Shown here: piece by piece, positions 36,901-44,972 of the stretch
Layout: each line of letters starts with the position of its first letter
How positions within the stretch are numbered: position 1 is the stretch's first letter
Assembly: GCA_046329435.1 (NCBI GenBank)
Contig: JAXLUR010000004.1
Location: 186,001-250,000 of the forward strand
From: M3007 sp046329435
GTDB lineage: Bacteria; Bacteroidota; Bacteroidia; Chitinophagales; Saprospiraceae
DNA length: 64,000 nt
Reading direction: 5' to 3'
The notes under the pieces: model-generated
Database searches by the model: none
What the model saw: the letters and a program-made list of their open reading frames with translations, nothing else
Told to the model about the DNA's origin: nothing
Translations under genes and position numbers: made by a program

Positions 36901-39900
36901 CCGCCTTTTTCGTTGAAACCGTTGAGGCGCAGCTCGTTGACCCAGACTTCCACGCAGTGCTGAGTTTTGTTCGGGTCTATATTGCGAACGCCGATCATGA
37001 TACCCTTGACGTAGCCAAGGTTGGGGTTGCCGATCACCTTGACCTTATTGGCGGGGTCGGCGGGGTCGGGCATTTCAAACAAGCTGCCGATAGGGAAGTT
37101 GGGGTCGGCGTTGCGCTGTTTTTTCACGTCGGTCAGCAGGCTGAGCGGAAAATCGAAATCATTCTGCGGCTTCCAGACGGCTTCCTTGTAGCGCGGGTCT
37201 TCCGGGTTGTTGTTGCCGTTCAGGTCGGCGACGACCGACGGGGAAAGCGGAATTTCGTATTCGTAGTAGTTGCTGAAAAAGTCGGAGCCCAACCGGATGA
37301 AAACAGTCAGGTCGGTCGAGTCGATCTGTTGGTTGTCGTAGTCCTTGCCTTCGGCGTGTACGAACATTTTGAGGCGGTCGAACTGGCGAAGGTCCATGTT
37401 CAGGGTTTTGAAAATACCGCGGGCATCGCACCAGTTGAGGTCGCAGATGTCCATGGCGAGCGCCTGTTCGTTCTGAAGAATGTCGGGGAACGCGCCCACC
37501 GAGTTTTCACGCGAGATGCCGGGCGGAATCGTGTAGTTGAAGGGCTGGCGCGCCGAGTTTTCCTCGATGCTCACAGCGTTGACGTCGAAAGGAATCGGCT
37601 CGTTGGGCACGTCGCACTGTGACAGCGGCTGGGTGTAGCGGCGCCATTGGTTGCGGCCGAGTTCGAGGGTGGCAAAACGGAAGGTCGTGCGTTCGTCGAA
37701 GCCTTTCCAGAGCATCCGGATAAAACGAATGGAGCGGAAATCGCCGATGCCGCCCACGTTGGAACGGATGGGCGCCTGGGCGTCGAGCGGCAGTTTGAAG
37801 CGATAAAACACGTATTGTTTGCCTTCTTTGTCCACCACGCGTTTGTCGGTGATCAGTTCAGACAACACCGGGTTGCTTTCGTCGAGTACTTCCTGGCCAA
37901 GCACGGCGTCGAAGGTCTTGGCCATGGGGATTTTGTAGCGGAAGTAGGCCTCGGTTTCGTTGAGCGAGTTGTCCTGGTTGAAATCTTCGCGGTCGGGGTA
38001 GTTGGTGGCGAAGTTGGTGATATTGCTGTTGGCATTGGTCACCGGCGAGTTGCCTTCCGTGCCGTTGAACTGGCGGTAACGGGCGATGATGCCGTCGTTG
38101 GGCCCGAAACGCGCATCGTTGAAATAAACGAAGTTGTCGTTGGAGGGGTCGGAATTGATGTCCGCCTTGGCGTTGGGCGAGAGGAAAGATGCGTTGATCT
38201 GGTCGAGCCAGGCCTTGAATTCGGGGAAAGTACGCTCGCCGTCGTCGTTCAGGCCGTCGAGGCCAATGTCCTGCAACTCACGCTTGGCGGGATCGTTGTC
38301 GAAGGCGTTGACTATGGGCGGCAACACGGGGATGCGGCCCCAGCGGGTATTGGCGGTGGCGCCGCCGCCGGTGCCGGTGGGCAGGGCGTTTTCAAAAAAC
38401 TGACGCGAATCGCGCATGATATCTTCCGACAGCGTGCCCAGGTCGATGTACATGTCGCCGGCTCTCGATACCGAAGAGCCGTCTTCTTTTTCCATATAGG
38501 GGTTGAGTATCCAGAATTCGATAAACTCGATGTTCGAAGCCTCGAAGTCATTGGTATTCAAGCCTTTCATAAAGCCGCTCCAGCGTGTTTCGGGTTCGTT
38601 GAGTTCGCCGGCGGTGTTCATACCGGCCGAGATACCCGGGTAGCCTTCGGGGAGTTCGAAGTTGTACGGACCGCGCTGGCGCGGGTAGATCGTCACGTCG
38701 AGCGGGCGCAGGAAGGAGTTTTCCGCGGGCGAAAGCTGGCGGTTGGGGAAAATATCCTGGTAATCGAACTGCCGCGCGTAGGGGTTGTCGGAGTCGACGC
38801 CCTGGAGTGCGCTGGGGTCAGCGAGGTACCACGACATGCGCGAGCGGTTGGCGCCCAGCGCCAGCGTGGTATCGTTCGATTCGGGGAACAGGGAGAGGTC
38901 GCCCTGCGGCACCGAAGCGATTTGCCAGAGGTTGGCCGGCAGCGCCAGCGGGAGGTTGGCCGTACTGCCCTCGAAGTCGTCGATATAGACCACCCCGCCT
39001 TTGTCGCCCTGGTTGATGGCGCGGTTGTGGCCGGGGTCGAGCACGGCGACTTCGGCCTGTGCGGTGATGCTCGAAGGTTCCTTGGTCGAAATCAGCGGGA
39101 GCGCGTCCACAGCCTTGGTGAGCCAGGGGGCGTCTTTCGAAATGCCGACGTCGAGGCCGTACATTTTGTTGTTAATGGGGTCTTCGCCGAAATTGACTTT
39201 TTGCGTAAGCGGCCGCTCGAAAAGGTTCATGAAGGTGGCCCCGAGGGTAATGTCTTTATTTAACTCGTAATCAAACCTCGCCCCGAGCATGGTTCGGCTC
39301 TGAAACCCGAACGCCGTGTTGTCTTCAAAACTGACATTGACGTTTTGTCCCGACTGCAGGATGGCATCGTTCAAAATCTTGATTTTACCGATGTTATAAT
39401 CCACGATGTAGTCCGAGCCTTCCACGAGTTGCCGCCCGCCAGCGCTCACCCGCACGGAGCCCTGGGGCAGATTGAAGGTGCCGAGGGATATTTCCGAAGA
39501 GGTGGATGATTTGTACGAGCCTTTCAGGGTGTAGCGGTTGAGTTGCTGGAACTCCCGCGCCCTGAACAGGGTGGAGTCGTACAACTGGGTGTAGGCGACG
39601 GTTTGAGCCAGCTGGGCCGAGTCGAGCGCAGGGTTGGCCTGCTGGAATTTTTTGATCAGGTAGTCGCCAAAGGGTTCGAGGACGGGGAACATGACCCTGC
39701 CCGAGCGCAGGTTGATCGTCAGGCCGGGCACGAAGTCGAATATCCCGTCGGCCCCCGGGTCGCCCTGCAGGTTGAGGTTGTCCAGGTTAAATACCTGCAA
39801 CAAGGGGCGCGATTTGTATTGCTGGGGCACCAGGGCGCCGTCGAGAAAACGCTTCTGGCCTTTGCCGGGGTCTTCGTAAAAAACGTCGAAGCGGAACTCC

Positions 39901-41600
39901 TGGGGGTCCACATTGGCCGAGCCCACGGCGTACACGTTTTTCATCATGAGGTCCCAGATGGGGTACTTCACGTTGGCGGTGGTGCTCTTCAACATCTTGA
40001 CAAAGAGCACGTTCTGATTGAGCGAGTCGCCGTTGGGCACGTCGCTGGTAATCTCGCCGATCTTGTGCGGCTGGCCGTTGTAGGTGTATTCGAGGGCTAC
40101 GCCCACCACCTGGTCGGGCTGTACGTTAAGGTTGATGCTGATAAAGCCGAGTTGTTCGTTGTAGGTGAATTCGGCAGGTGAAAGCATACGGGCGCGCACT
40201 TTTTCGAAGTCGCGGATCTGCACGAGTTTGTAGTCGTTGGTCAGGCGCGATACCACCTTGTCGGCTTTGCGAATATCGGAGTTGGGGTCGGTGATATCGT
40301 CGGCCAGTTGGGGGTAAAGGCCGTTATTGACGTTGTCGGGCAGGGGTTTGCCTTTGATGTCGTAATAGATCGGCGTACGGTCGTACATATCGTTGTAGGG
40401 GTCAGGTTCGGCCAGGTCGGTCAGGGCCACGATGTCGCGCACGTTTTCAGTGGCCAGTTTGTCGTTGGTGATCCAGACCTGAATCTGGGTAATGTTGAAC
40501 AGCGATTGCGGTACCGGCAGGCAAGAGAGCGCCGGCTCGAATTCGCCGCGGTTCCAGTGGCTGATGAAGAAGTGGCGGTTTTCATCGTAATCGTCGGCCT
40601 GCACTTCGAATTGTTGCACCTGCGCGGCGCCCTGCAGCGTGATGCTTTGTTGTTTGGATCGCTGCTGACTGGCGAGCAAGGTGGTGCGCAGGTGGCCGAA
40701 TTTGAGTTCGGTCATGACACCGAAGAGGTTGGTCGCGCCTTTGATCAGGTTGGAGCGCAGGGGCATCGACACGTTACCGGCCTGGATGTTCTGGATGATC
40801 TCGTCCTCGGAGAAGCCCTTGGTATCGTAGTGGAGCTTCATCTGGTTGTCGATATCGAAGGTCGCCTGGGTATTGTAGTTGAAATTGAGGTTGAGTTTTT
40901 CCCCGATTTTGCCCGTGGCGCTCATGTTGATGTCCATGTCAAAATCGAAGTTGCCCGTATTCTGCTGGCGGAGGGTCAGGATCGGGTTCTGGATCTTCTG
41001 GTAGTTGTAGCCGAAGGTCAGGTTGATATTGCCCTGCGGCCGGATGTCCACGTTCGTGCCGCCGAACAGGCGGTCGATGAGCGAGGTTTTGACATCAAAC
41101 TTGGCAATCGGGTCGTCGAGTCCGACGCCGCTTTTGCCGCCGGAAGAGATACCCTGCAGGCGGTCGAAATACTCCCGTTGTTGTTCTTGTTCGCGCCATT
41201 TAAGGTAATCGTCGAAGGTCATGTACGTCGGTGCGCGGTAAAATTCGTCACCGATTTTTTCGGTAATGATGTACATGTTGGTCTCGGGGTCGTACTCGAC
41301 CTCTTGCTGAATCGCCTTGGGGTCCTGCAGATCGACAGGGTTCGAATTGCCTCCGTTGATAAAATCGTCGAAGCGTTCCTGAAGCGGCGGCGGCGTATCG
41401 CGTACGGTTGCTGCGATATCGAGCCGGTCTTGCGCCGGCTTTTTTACCTCCACGCGGCGTTCTGTCGCTGTGGGCGGCGTTTTTTCAGGAAAAAAAAGCG
41501 TGAAAACGTCTTCACGCACGGCTTTCGGAGCCGTAAAAGCAAACAACGCAGTCAGGCAAAGCGTACCGAAGGTCGCCAGCAGGATGTTCTTCTTCGTCAT
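33957..41600 (-). CDS. sprA: T9SS outer-membrane translocon SprA (Sov)
   Basis: A 2547-residue protein, the giant 36-strand barrel through which T9SS cargo crosses the outer membrane. A signal peptide lies at residues 1-22 (MTKKNILLATFG to FAFTAP). Long beta-rich stretches carry family segments such as NINLTFGYNYQKIQNPILT, GNVSMPLRSNLIKGATNLFG and LDVGISKDAPWLTKAVDALP. The start at 41600 is chosen; the 36 upstream in-frame codons cross a repeat. Residues about 1960-2066 form a Gly/Lys/Asp-rich low-complexity insert not expected in the family. ruvA lies upstream on the same strand, an arrangement common in the phylum. Confidence 0.95.
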   Translation of the reverse strand: MTKKNILLATFGTLCLTALFAFTAPKAVREDVFTLFFPEKTPPTATERRVEVKKPAQDRLDIAATVRDTPPPLQERFDDFINGGNSNPVDLQDPKAIQQEVEYDPETNMYIITEKIGDEFYRAPTYMTFDDYLKWREQEQQREYFDRLQGISSGGKSGVGLDDPIAKFDVKTSLIDRLFGGTNVDIRPQGNINLTFGYNYQKIQNPILTLRQQNTGNFDFDMDINMSATGKIGEKLNLNFNYNTQATFDIDNQMKLHYDTKGFSEDEIIQNIQAGNVSMPLRSNLIKGATNLFGVMTELKFGHLRTTLLASQQRSKQQSITLQGAAQVQQFEVQADDYDENRHFFISHWNRGEFEPALSCLPVPQSLFNITQIQVWITNDKLATENVRDIVALTDLAEPDPYNDMYDRTPIYYDIKGKPLPDNVNNGLYPQLADDITDPNSDIRKADKVVSRLTNDYKLVQIRDFEKVRARMLSPAEFTYNEQLGFISINLNVQPDQVVGVALEYTYNGQPHKIGEITSDVPNGDSLNQNVLFVKMLKSTTANVKYPIWDLMMKNVYAVGSANVDPQEFRFDVFYEDPGKGQKRFLDGALVPQQYKSRPLLQVFNLDNLNLQGDPGADGIFDFVPGLTINLRSGRVMFPVLEPFGDYLIKKFQQANPALDSAQLAQTVAYTQLYDSTLFRAREFQQLNRYTLKGSYKSSTSSEISLGTFNLPQGSVRVSAGGRQLVEGSDYIVDYNIGKIKILNDAILQSGQNVNVSFEDNTAFGFQSRTMLGARFDYELNKDITLGATFMNLFERPLTQKVNFGEDPINNKMYGLDVGISKDAPWLTKAVDALPLISTKEPSSITAQAEVAVLDPGHNRAINQGDKGGVVYIDDFEGSTANLPLALPANLWQIASVPQGDLSLFPESNDTTLALGANRSRMSWYLADPSALQGVDSDNPYARQFDYQDIFPNRQLSPAENSFLRPLDVTIYPRQRGPYNFELPEGYPGISAGMNTAGELNEPETRWSGFMKGLNTNDFEASNIEFIEFWILNPYMEKEDGSSVSRAGDMYIDLGTLSEDIMRDSRQFFENALPTGTGGGATANTRWGRIPVLPPIVNAFDNDPAKRELQDIGLDGLNDDGERTFPEFKAWLDQINASFLSPNAKADINSDPSNDNFVYFNDARFGPNDGIIARYRQFNGTEGNSPVTNANSNITNFATNYPDREDFNQDNSLNETEAYFRYKIPMAKTFDAVLGQEVLDESNPVLSELITDKRVVDKEGKQYVFYRFKLPLDAQAPIRSNVGGIGDFRSIRFIRMLWKGFDERTTFRFATLELGRNQWRRYTQPLSQCDVPNEPIPFDVNAVSIEENSARQPFNYTIPPGISRENSVGAFPDILQNEQALAMDICDLNWCDARGIFKTLNMDLRQFDRLKMFVHAEGKDYDNQQIDSTDLTVFIRLGSDFFSNYYEYEIPLSPSVVADLNGNNNPEDPRYKEAVWKPQNDFDFPLSLLTDVKKQRNADPNFPIGSLFEMPDPADPANKVKVIGNPNLGYVKGIMIGVRNIDPNKTQHCVEVWVNELRLNGFNEKGGVAGLARVDMKLADFGNVSAAGSYTGIGWGSIEQKLIQRQREEVVQYDLSTNLELGKLLPEKSGIKVPFYAQYSNTTRIPEYDPYDLDIKLKDKLRETTNPADRDSIRQQALDVTTVRGYNFTNVRKERRGKKAPMPWDISNFSLTYAFNQQNKRNPFIISDRLNQYKGGIDYQYATGLQPFQPFKKLIKKDKYLKFISEFNFNPLPNTYGFSTNVDRQVGVTTWRFAGEDPALNTYYNRRFLWDRNYDLGWDISKSLRFNFDAQARSIIDEPLEYNADGQRVTKQERRDSIWTNIRNLGRPKLYTHNASLNYTLPFKTIPFMDWITVKASYTAGYSWTAQSLKLQHLDAGQYAGLENSRNLGNVIQNNSLRQINGDFNLEQLYNKSKYLGKINRPAKRGQGGKNAPGGKGGNDKGAPGGGDDPSGMGPGGDPAGAMGAKDDKSPVTPRDRNRPGAGKDSGKPGAGGRDGAADASSTSGGKDSKDKDKDKDKKKKDREPSMAERIALRPLMLIRKARFTYSENYSTVIPGFTPQTKLMGLSEGFTAPGWAFVTGIQPESSWLDEAARKGWITQRPELNQQVLRNYTQNFDAGMTVEPFTDFRIELTANRQYVRNSTELFKDQNFNLSPDSVDYQHRAQRDLGSYTISYFALNTLFNNDLDALFARYETNRSIVSNRLGQIAGNVDPHELDGSGYRYGYGKIQQEVLIPSFIAAYTDKDPNKVNLNIFKTMPAVNWKLNYNGLSKVGNLKDVFTSVQISHGYKSTLTVNSYNTDIFYQPGNPYQTDTLNYNYIARYEIPQVVINEQFAPLFGLDVKLKNDMTFRADFKKQRTLAMSFIDYQLAETRSTSYSAGFGYRLKNVNIPFLTGKKNKKGAKAKKPKPGSTTPPPAGGAAGQSNDMNFKFDFEVRDDITVNHRLDQLDEAVPTRGARTISINPSVDYSLNKRLKLRLFTDYRRTVPKTSQSFPITTINAGVTVQFSLN
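35402..35722 (-). repeat. Low-complexity Gly/Lys/Asp segment within sprA
   Basis: About 107 codons of mostly Gly, Pro, Lys, Asp and Ala, ending in a KDKDKDKDKKKK run encoded by a hexamer-type microsatellite (CTTGTC-like units at about 35430-35455). It is in frame and predicted to be disordered. Confidence 0.8.
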
Positions 41601-41694
41601 CTTCAAAAAGCAGGTATAGTTGGATGGAGGAACCGGGGGGAAGCCGGTGTAGGACATTGACGCGGGAAAGGGAAAAAGGGTTGCCTGTAGCGTC

Positions 41695-41725
41695 GTCTGT
41701 AGCGCCAACCCTCAAGGTTGGCGGG
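41695..41725 (+). repeat. Dispersed palindromic element, copy 2
   Basis: It starts TGTAGCGCCAACC, loop CTCAA, then GGTTGGCG. The perfect 8-bp stem is 41703-41710 with 41716-41723. It sits between the sprA start and the ruvA end. Confidence 0.65.
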
Positions 41726-41823
41726 GTTGAGCGCAATAGCACACCGCGATTGTACTGCATTACGCCATGCCGTATCTGCTGACCCGAACTTTGGCTGTCA
41801 ATCGCGGTACATTTCTTCCCTCA

Positions 41824-41853
41824 ACTGCGCCGGCCTTGAGGCCGGGGCTACAT
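41824..41853 (-). repeat. Dispersed palindromic element, copy 3
   Basis: On the minus strand it reads TGTAGCCCCGGCCTCAAGG then CCGGCGCAG. The stem is CCGGCC (41830-41835) with GGCCGG (41840-41845). It is inverted relative to copy 2 and overlaps the first bases of the ruvA end. Confidence 0.6.
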
Positions 41854-42441
41854 CGACAGCGCTTTCAACGACAACTTGATCAATTCCTCCACTTTCGTCA
41901 GCCCAGGATTGTCGCGGAGCACGGCGTTCAAAGCTTTCTGCACCGCGATACGGTTGAAACCCAACGCAAGAAGCGCAGACAAAGCCTCTTCCCTGAGGGT
42001 ATTATCTGCCGCCGGCAGCAATACGGGCGCCTCGGGCGCTTCGCGGGTGAGCTTGTCTTTCAGGTCAAGAATAATTTGTTTCGAAGCTTTGGGGCCAATC
42101 CCCTTGGCGCGTTGCAGCACGTGCGCCTGCTCGCCGATAATGGCCGCGCGGATTTCATCCACCGTCATGGCAGAGAGCAACAACAGCGCCGAACTCGGCC
42201 CTACCCCGGTGACGCCGATCAATTGAACAAAAAGATTGCGCTCGGTCTGAGTGGCAAAACCATAGAGCGACTGCCCGTCCTGGGTGACGTGAAAATGGGT
42301 GTAAATAGTGGCTTTCTCCTGGCCTTGCAGCGCCGTGTAGGTGCTCAACGGAATGCTGACATGGTACCCTACGCCATGCACTTCCACCACCAGAAAAGCC
42401 GGACTCCGGTAGGCGATTTCGCCTTTGAGGTATGCAAACAT
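41848..42441 (-). CDS. ruvA: Holliday junction helicase subunit RuvA
   Basis: A 197-residue DNA-binding protein that holds the Holliday junction for the RuvB motor. The N-terminal OB fold (MFAYLKGEIAYRSPAFLVVEVHGVGY) is followed by helix-hairpin-helix repeats (LIGVTGVGPSSAL; KGIGPKASKQIILDLKDK) and a short flexible linker to the RuvB-binding domain (about 150-197). ruvB is not in the window. sprA follows it downstream, separated by about 250 bp with two palindromic elements. Confidence 0.96.
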   Translation of the reverse strand: MFAYLKGEIAYRSPAFLVVEVHGVGYHVSIPLSTYTALQGQEKATIYTHFHVTQDGQSLYGFATQTERNLFVQLIGVTGVGPSSALLLLSAMTVDEIRAAIIGEQAHVLQRAKGIGPKASKQIILDLKDKLTREAPEAPVLLPAADNTLREEALSALLALGFNRIAVQKALNAVLRDNPGLTKVEELIKLSLKALSM

Positions 42442-42675
42442 GCCGCGAAGGTCGGAAATGCTGCGTCACTTTTTACCCCCGAGCCTATCTCACAAGCTGC
42501 CTTTGCACCTGGCAAGCCAATGATTGTTTGGTTGTTAAACAAAAAAACCGGGATGAAGCCCATGGTCATCCCATACATCTGCGTCATCCCCGACAACGAT
42601 CTGCGTTATCTGCGGGCAAACAACTTGGGAGACAGCCTCGTGGGAATAAAAAATGCCGGACAGCCCTTCCTGTTT
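42442..42675. other. Intergenic region between tnaA and ruvA
   Basis: No convincing gene is seen in these 234 bp; open frames here are short and unlike the neighbours. The ruvA promoter is presumably here, but I see no clear TAnnTTTG on the minus strand. Confidence 0.5.
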
Positions 42676-44055
42676 CTACACAATCGGTTCAAAATGCGCG
42701 GTGAAATGCCGCAAAAATGGCAATTCAAACGTAATCCGGTAGCCATGTGTATTGGCGCGGTTGGCCAGCACGGCGTCGAATACTTCATTGACATAGTCGA
42801 TGTGGCTCTGGGTGTACACCCTCCGCGGAATGGCAAGGCGTACGAGTTCGTGCGCCGCCGGGATGAGTTTGCCCTCGGCATCGTACTTGCCAAACATGGC
42901 CGAGCCGATCTCCACGGCACGGATGCCGCCAAGGCGGTACAACTCGCAGACCAGCGCTTGCCCGGGGTATTCGTGCGGCGGAATGTGCGGATACAGCGCG
43001 CCGGCGTCCACATACACGGCATGGCCGCCTACCGGGTAAACGATAGGGACGCCCTTGGCGCGGATGTTGTCGCCCAGATAGGCCGTGGCCCGGGCCCTGT
43101 AGCGCAGGTAATCGGGCTCAAAACCCTCTTCCAGCCCCACGGCAATAGCCTCGAGGTCGCGACCGGCCAGGCCCCCGTAGGTCGTAAACCCTTCGGTAAT
43201 GATGAGCAGATTGGTCAGCTCGTGGGCCAGTTGTTCGTCGCGAAGGGTGAGAAAACCGCCCATGTTGACGAGCGCGTCTTTTTTGGCGCTCATGACGCAG
43301 GCGTCGGCCAGGCTGCACATTTCATGGGCAATTTCGAGGTAACTTTTTGACTCGAATTCCGGCTCGTGCTGGTGAACAAAGTAGGCGTTCTCCGCCACCC
43401 GGCACATGTCGAGCACCAGCGGGATGTGAAAACGATGGCAAATCGTGGCCACTTCGCGGGCATTTTTCATGCTGACCGGCTGACCGCCGCCGCTGTTGTT
43501 GGTCACGGTAAGTACCACGGCGGCCACATTATCGGCGCCCCTGGCAGTAATTTCCGCGAGCAACCGCGCCGTATCGAGATTGCCCTTGAAAGGATAATCG
43601 CTGGCCATATCTGCCGCTTCCGGACAAGGCAAATCGAACGCTTCGGAGCCGCTAAACTCGATATTGGCCCGCGTGGTGTCGAAATGGGTATTGGAAAAAA
43701 ACACTTTCCCCGGGCCACCCAGATGGCTGTACAGGATGCGTTCAGCTGCGCGCCCCTGGTGGGTCGGCAAAATAAAAGGCATGCCGGTCACATGACGCAC
43801 GGCGTGTTCAAATCGGGTCCAGGAGCGGGCGCCGGCATACGATTCGTCGCCCTCCATCATGGCAGCCCACTGACGACTGCTCATGGCCGAGGTGCCCGAA
43901 TCGGTCAGCAGGTCGATAATAACCTGGTCAGAATTGAGGAGAAAAGGGTTGTACTGGGCTTTTTTCAAAAATTCAATCCGCTCCGACTCGGTGGTCATCC
44001 GGATAGGTTCCACCATTTTGACGCGGAACGGTTCGAAGATGGTCTTAAACTGCAT
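42676..44055 (-). CDS. tnaA: Tryptophanase
   Basis: PLP enzyme cleaving tryptophan to indole, pyruvate and ammonia. The 459-residue length is full. Family segments are YAGARSWTRFE, LPTHQGRAAERIL, VTNNSGGGQPVSM, LDMCRVAENAYF and the PLP-lysine motif MSAKKDALVNMGG (Lys258/259). Near the C-terminus the segment is VEIGSAMFG; in tyrosine phenol-lyase the Ile position is Arg (MERG), so tryptophanase is the better call. The gene lies 13 bp after nosY on the same strand, so it is probably the last gene of the nos transcript, an unusual association. Confidence 0.9.
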   Translation of the reverse strand: MQFKTIFEPFRVKMVEPIRMTTESERIEFLKKAQYNPFLLNSDQVIIDLLTDSGTSAMSSRQWAAMMEGDESYAGARSWTRFEHAVRHVTGMPFILPTHQGRAAERILYSHLGGPGKVFFSNTHFDTTRANIEFSGSEAFDLPCPEAADMASDYPFKGNLDTARLLAEITARGADNVAAVVLTVTNNSGGGQPVSMKNAREVATICHRFHIPLVLDMCRVAENAYFVHQHEPEFESKSYLEIAHEMCSLADACVMSAKKDALVNMGGFLTLRDEQLAHELTNLLIITEGFTTYGGLAGRDLEAIAVGLEEGFEPDYLRYRARATAYLGDNIRAKGVPIVYPVGGHAVYVDAGALYPHIPPHEYPGQALVCELYRLGGIRAVEIGSAMFGKYDAEGKLIPAAHELVRLAIPRRVYTQSHIDYVNEVFDAVLANRANTHGYRITFELPFLRHFTAHFEPIV

Positions 44056-44068
44056 AAAATGTTATGAT

Positions 44069-44836
44069 TCAAAGATCTTTTTTCCGGAATACCCGCTCCG
44101 CCCAGAACATGGGCAGCAGCACCCAAAGGACCAGGCAGGCGTATGCCAGCGCAACGCCGGCCGTGCTGCCCAGAAATTCATTGAACACCGCCCCTGTATA
44201 GCCCATCAGCGCCGATACGTCGAGTTGCAACAGCATGAGGATGCGGCTCAGATCGACGGGGTTGAGAAACGTCAGCACCAGCGTCGGTTTTTCGAGCGGA
44301 TAGTCGCTGAATGCGAACAGCAACACCAGCACCAGTCCGTCGTACAGAATGGAGAAGCAAAACCAGAGCAGCAGGGCAAGCCCGATTCCGCGGGCTTTGT
44401 CGCGGGTGAGTACGGCAGCCAGAAACGCCAGCGAGACAAATACCAGCGTCAGCAAAACGCCCGTGGCCAGGAGGGTAAAACCCCGGCTGTCGGGTGAAAA
44501 AACCACCACCGGCAACCCGATGCCAAACAGAAAAGCGGCCACCAGCGCGCCACCCACGCCTGCATATTCAGCGCCAAGAATGGCGCGGCGGCTCACCGGC
44601 TGCGCCACGAGTAACTCAATGAATTCGTAGGAGTTGTAAAAATGTATGGTCGAAAAAATAACGCTCACCAGCGGCGCCATGATCAGCACGATATTGAGCA
44701 GGCTCATGACGCTTTTCGTGCTGTCGCCTTCCAGGTTGAAAAACGTGATGGCCGCAACAAACAGGAAGGCCGCGTAGCCCAGTACGATCCTGTTGCGCAG
44801 AATGTCGTACAACACATATTTGGCGATTTTCAGCAT
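44069..44836 (-). CDS. nosY: Nos-type ABC transporter permease NosY
   Basis: A 255-residue membrane protein with six hydrophobic spans, the permease of the NosDFY complex that supplies sulfur or copper for the CuZ centre of nitrous oxide reductase. Family segments are FKYV-like IAKYVLYDILRNRIVLGYA, FYNSYEFIELLVAQPVSRR and DKARGIGLALLLWF. The start MLKIAKYV at 44836 matches the family. An in-frame ATG at 44953 would add 39 residues and lies 19 bp after the preceding gene; it cannot be excluded. nosF and nosD lie upstream, separated by two other genes. Confidence 0.88.
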   Translation of the reverse strand: MLKIAKYVLYDILRNRIVLGYAAFLFVAAITFFNLEGDSTKSVMSLLNIVLIMAPLVSVIFSTIHFYNSYEFIELLVAQPVSRRAILGAEYAGVGGALVAAFLFGIGLPVVVFSPDSRGFTLLATGVLLTLVFVSLAFLAAVLTRDKARGIGLALLLWFCFSILYDGLVLVLLFAFSDYPLEKPTLVLTFLNPVDLSRILMLLQLDVSALMGYTGAVFNEFLGSTAGVALAYACLVLWVLLPMFWAERVFRKKDL

Positions 44837-44972
44837 ACAGGAGCGTGGTTGGGCAGTTTGATTAGCGGAAGATACGACAGCTTCCCGTTGCTGCAACACC
44901 GAGGGGGCTGCCGATGCGTGATGGAGGTAATCCTGTTTGGATATGGCGTTCATCTTTGTTCGGTTTTTATGG

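Noticed and set aside
33891..41660. Long open frames on the plus strand opposite sprA (504, 621, 538 and 450 codons)
   Set aside because: They are antisense shadows caused by high GC in third positions of sprA; their translations are Val/Gly/Arg-rich without domains.
41695..41853. CRISPR-like repeats in the sprA-ruvA gap
   Set aside because: There are only two elements, in opposite orientation, without regular spacers or cas genes.
42369..42704. Small genes between tnaA and ruvA
   Set aside because: Both strands give only short frames with atypical composition; they overlap ruvA or tnaA.
42676..44055. Tyrosine phenol-lyase instead of tryptophanase
   Set aside because: The segment corresponding to MERG of tyrosine phenol-lyase reads VEIGS, lacking the tyrosine-specific Arg.
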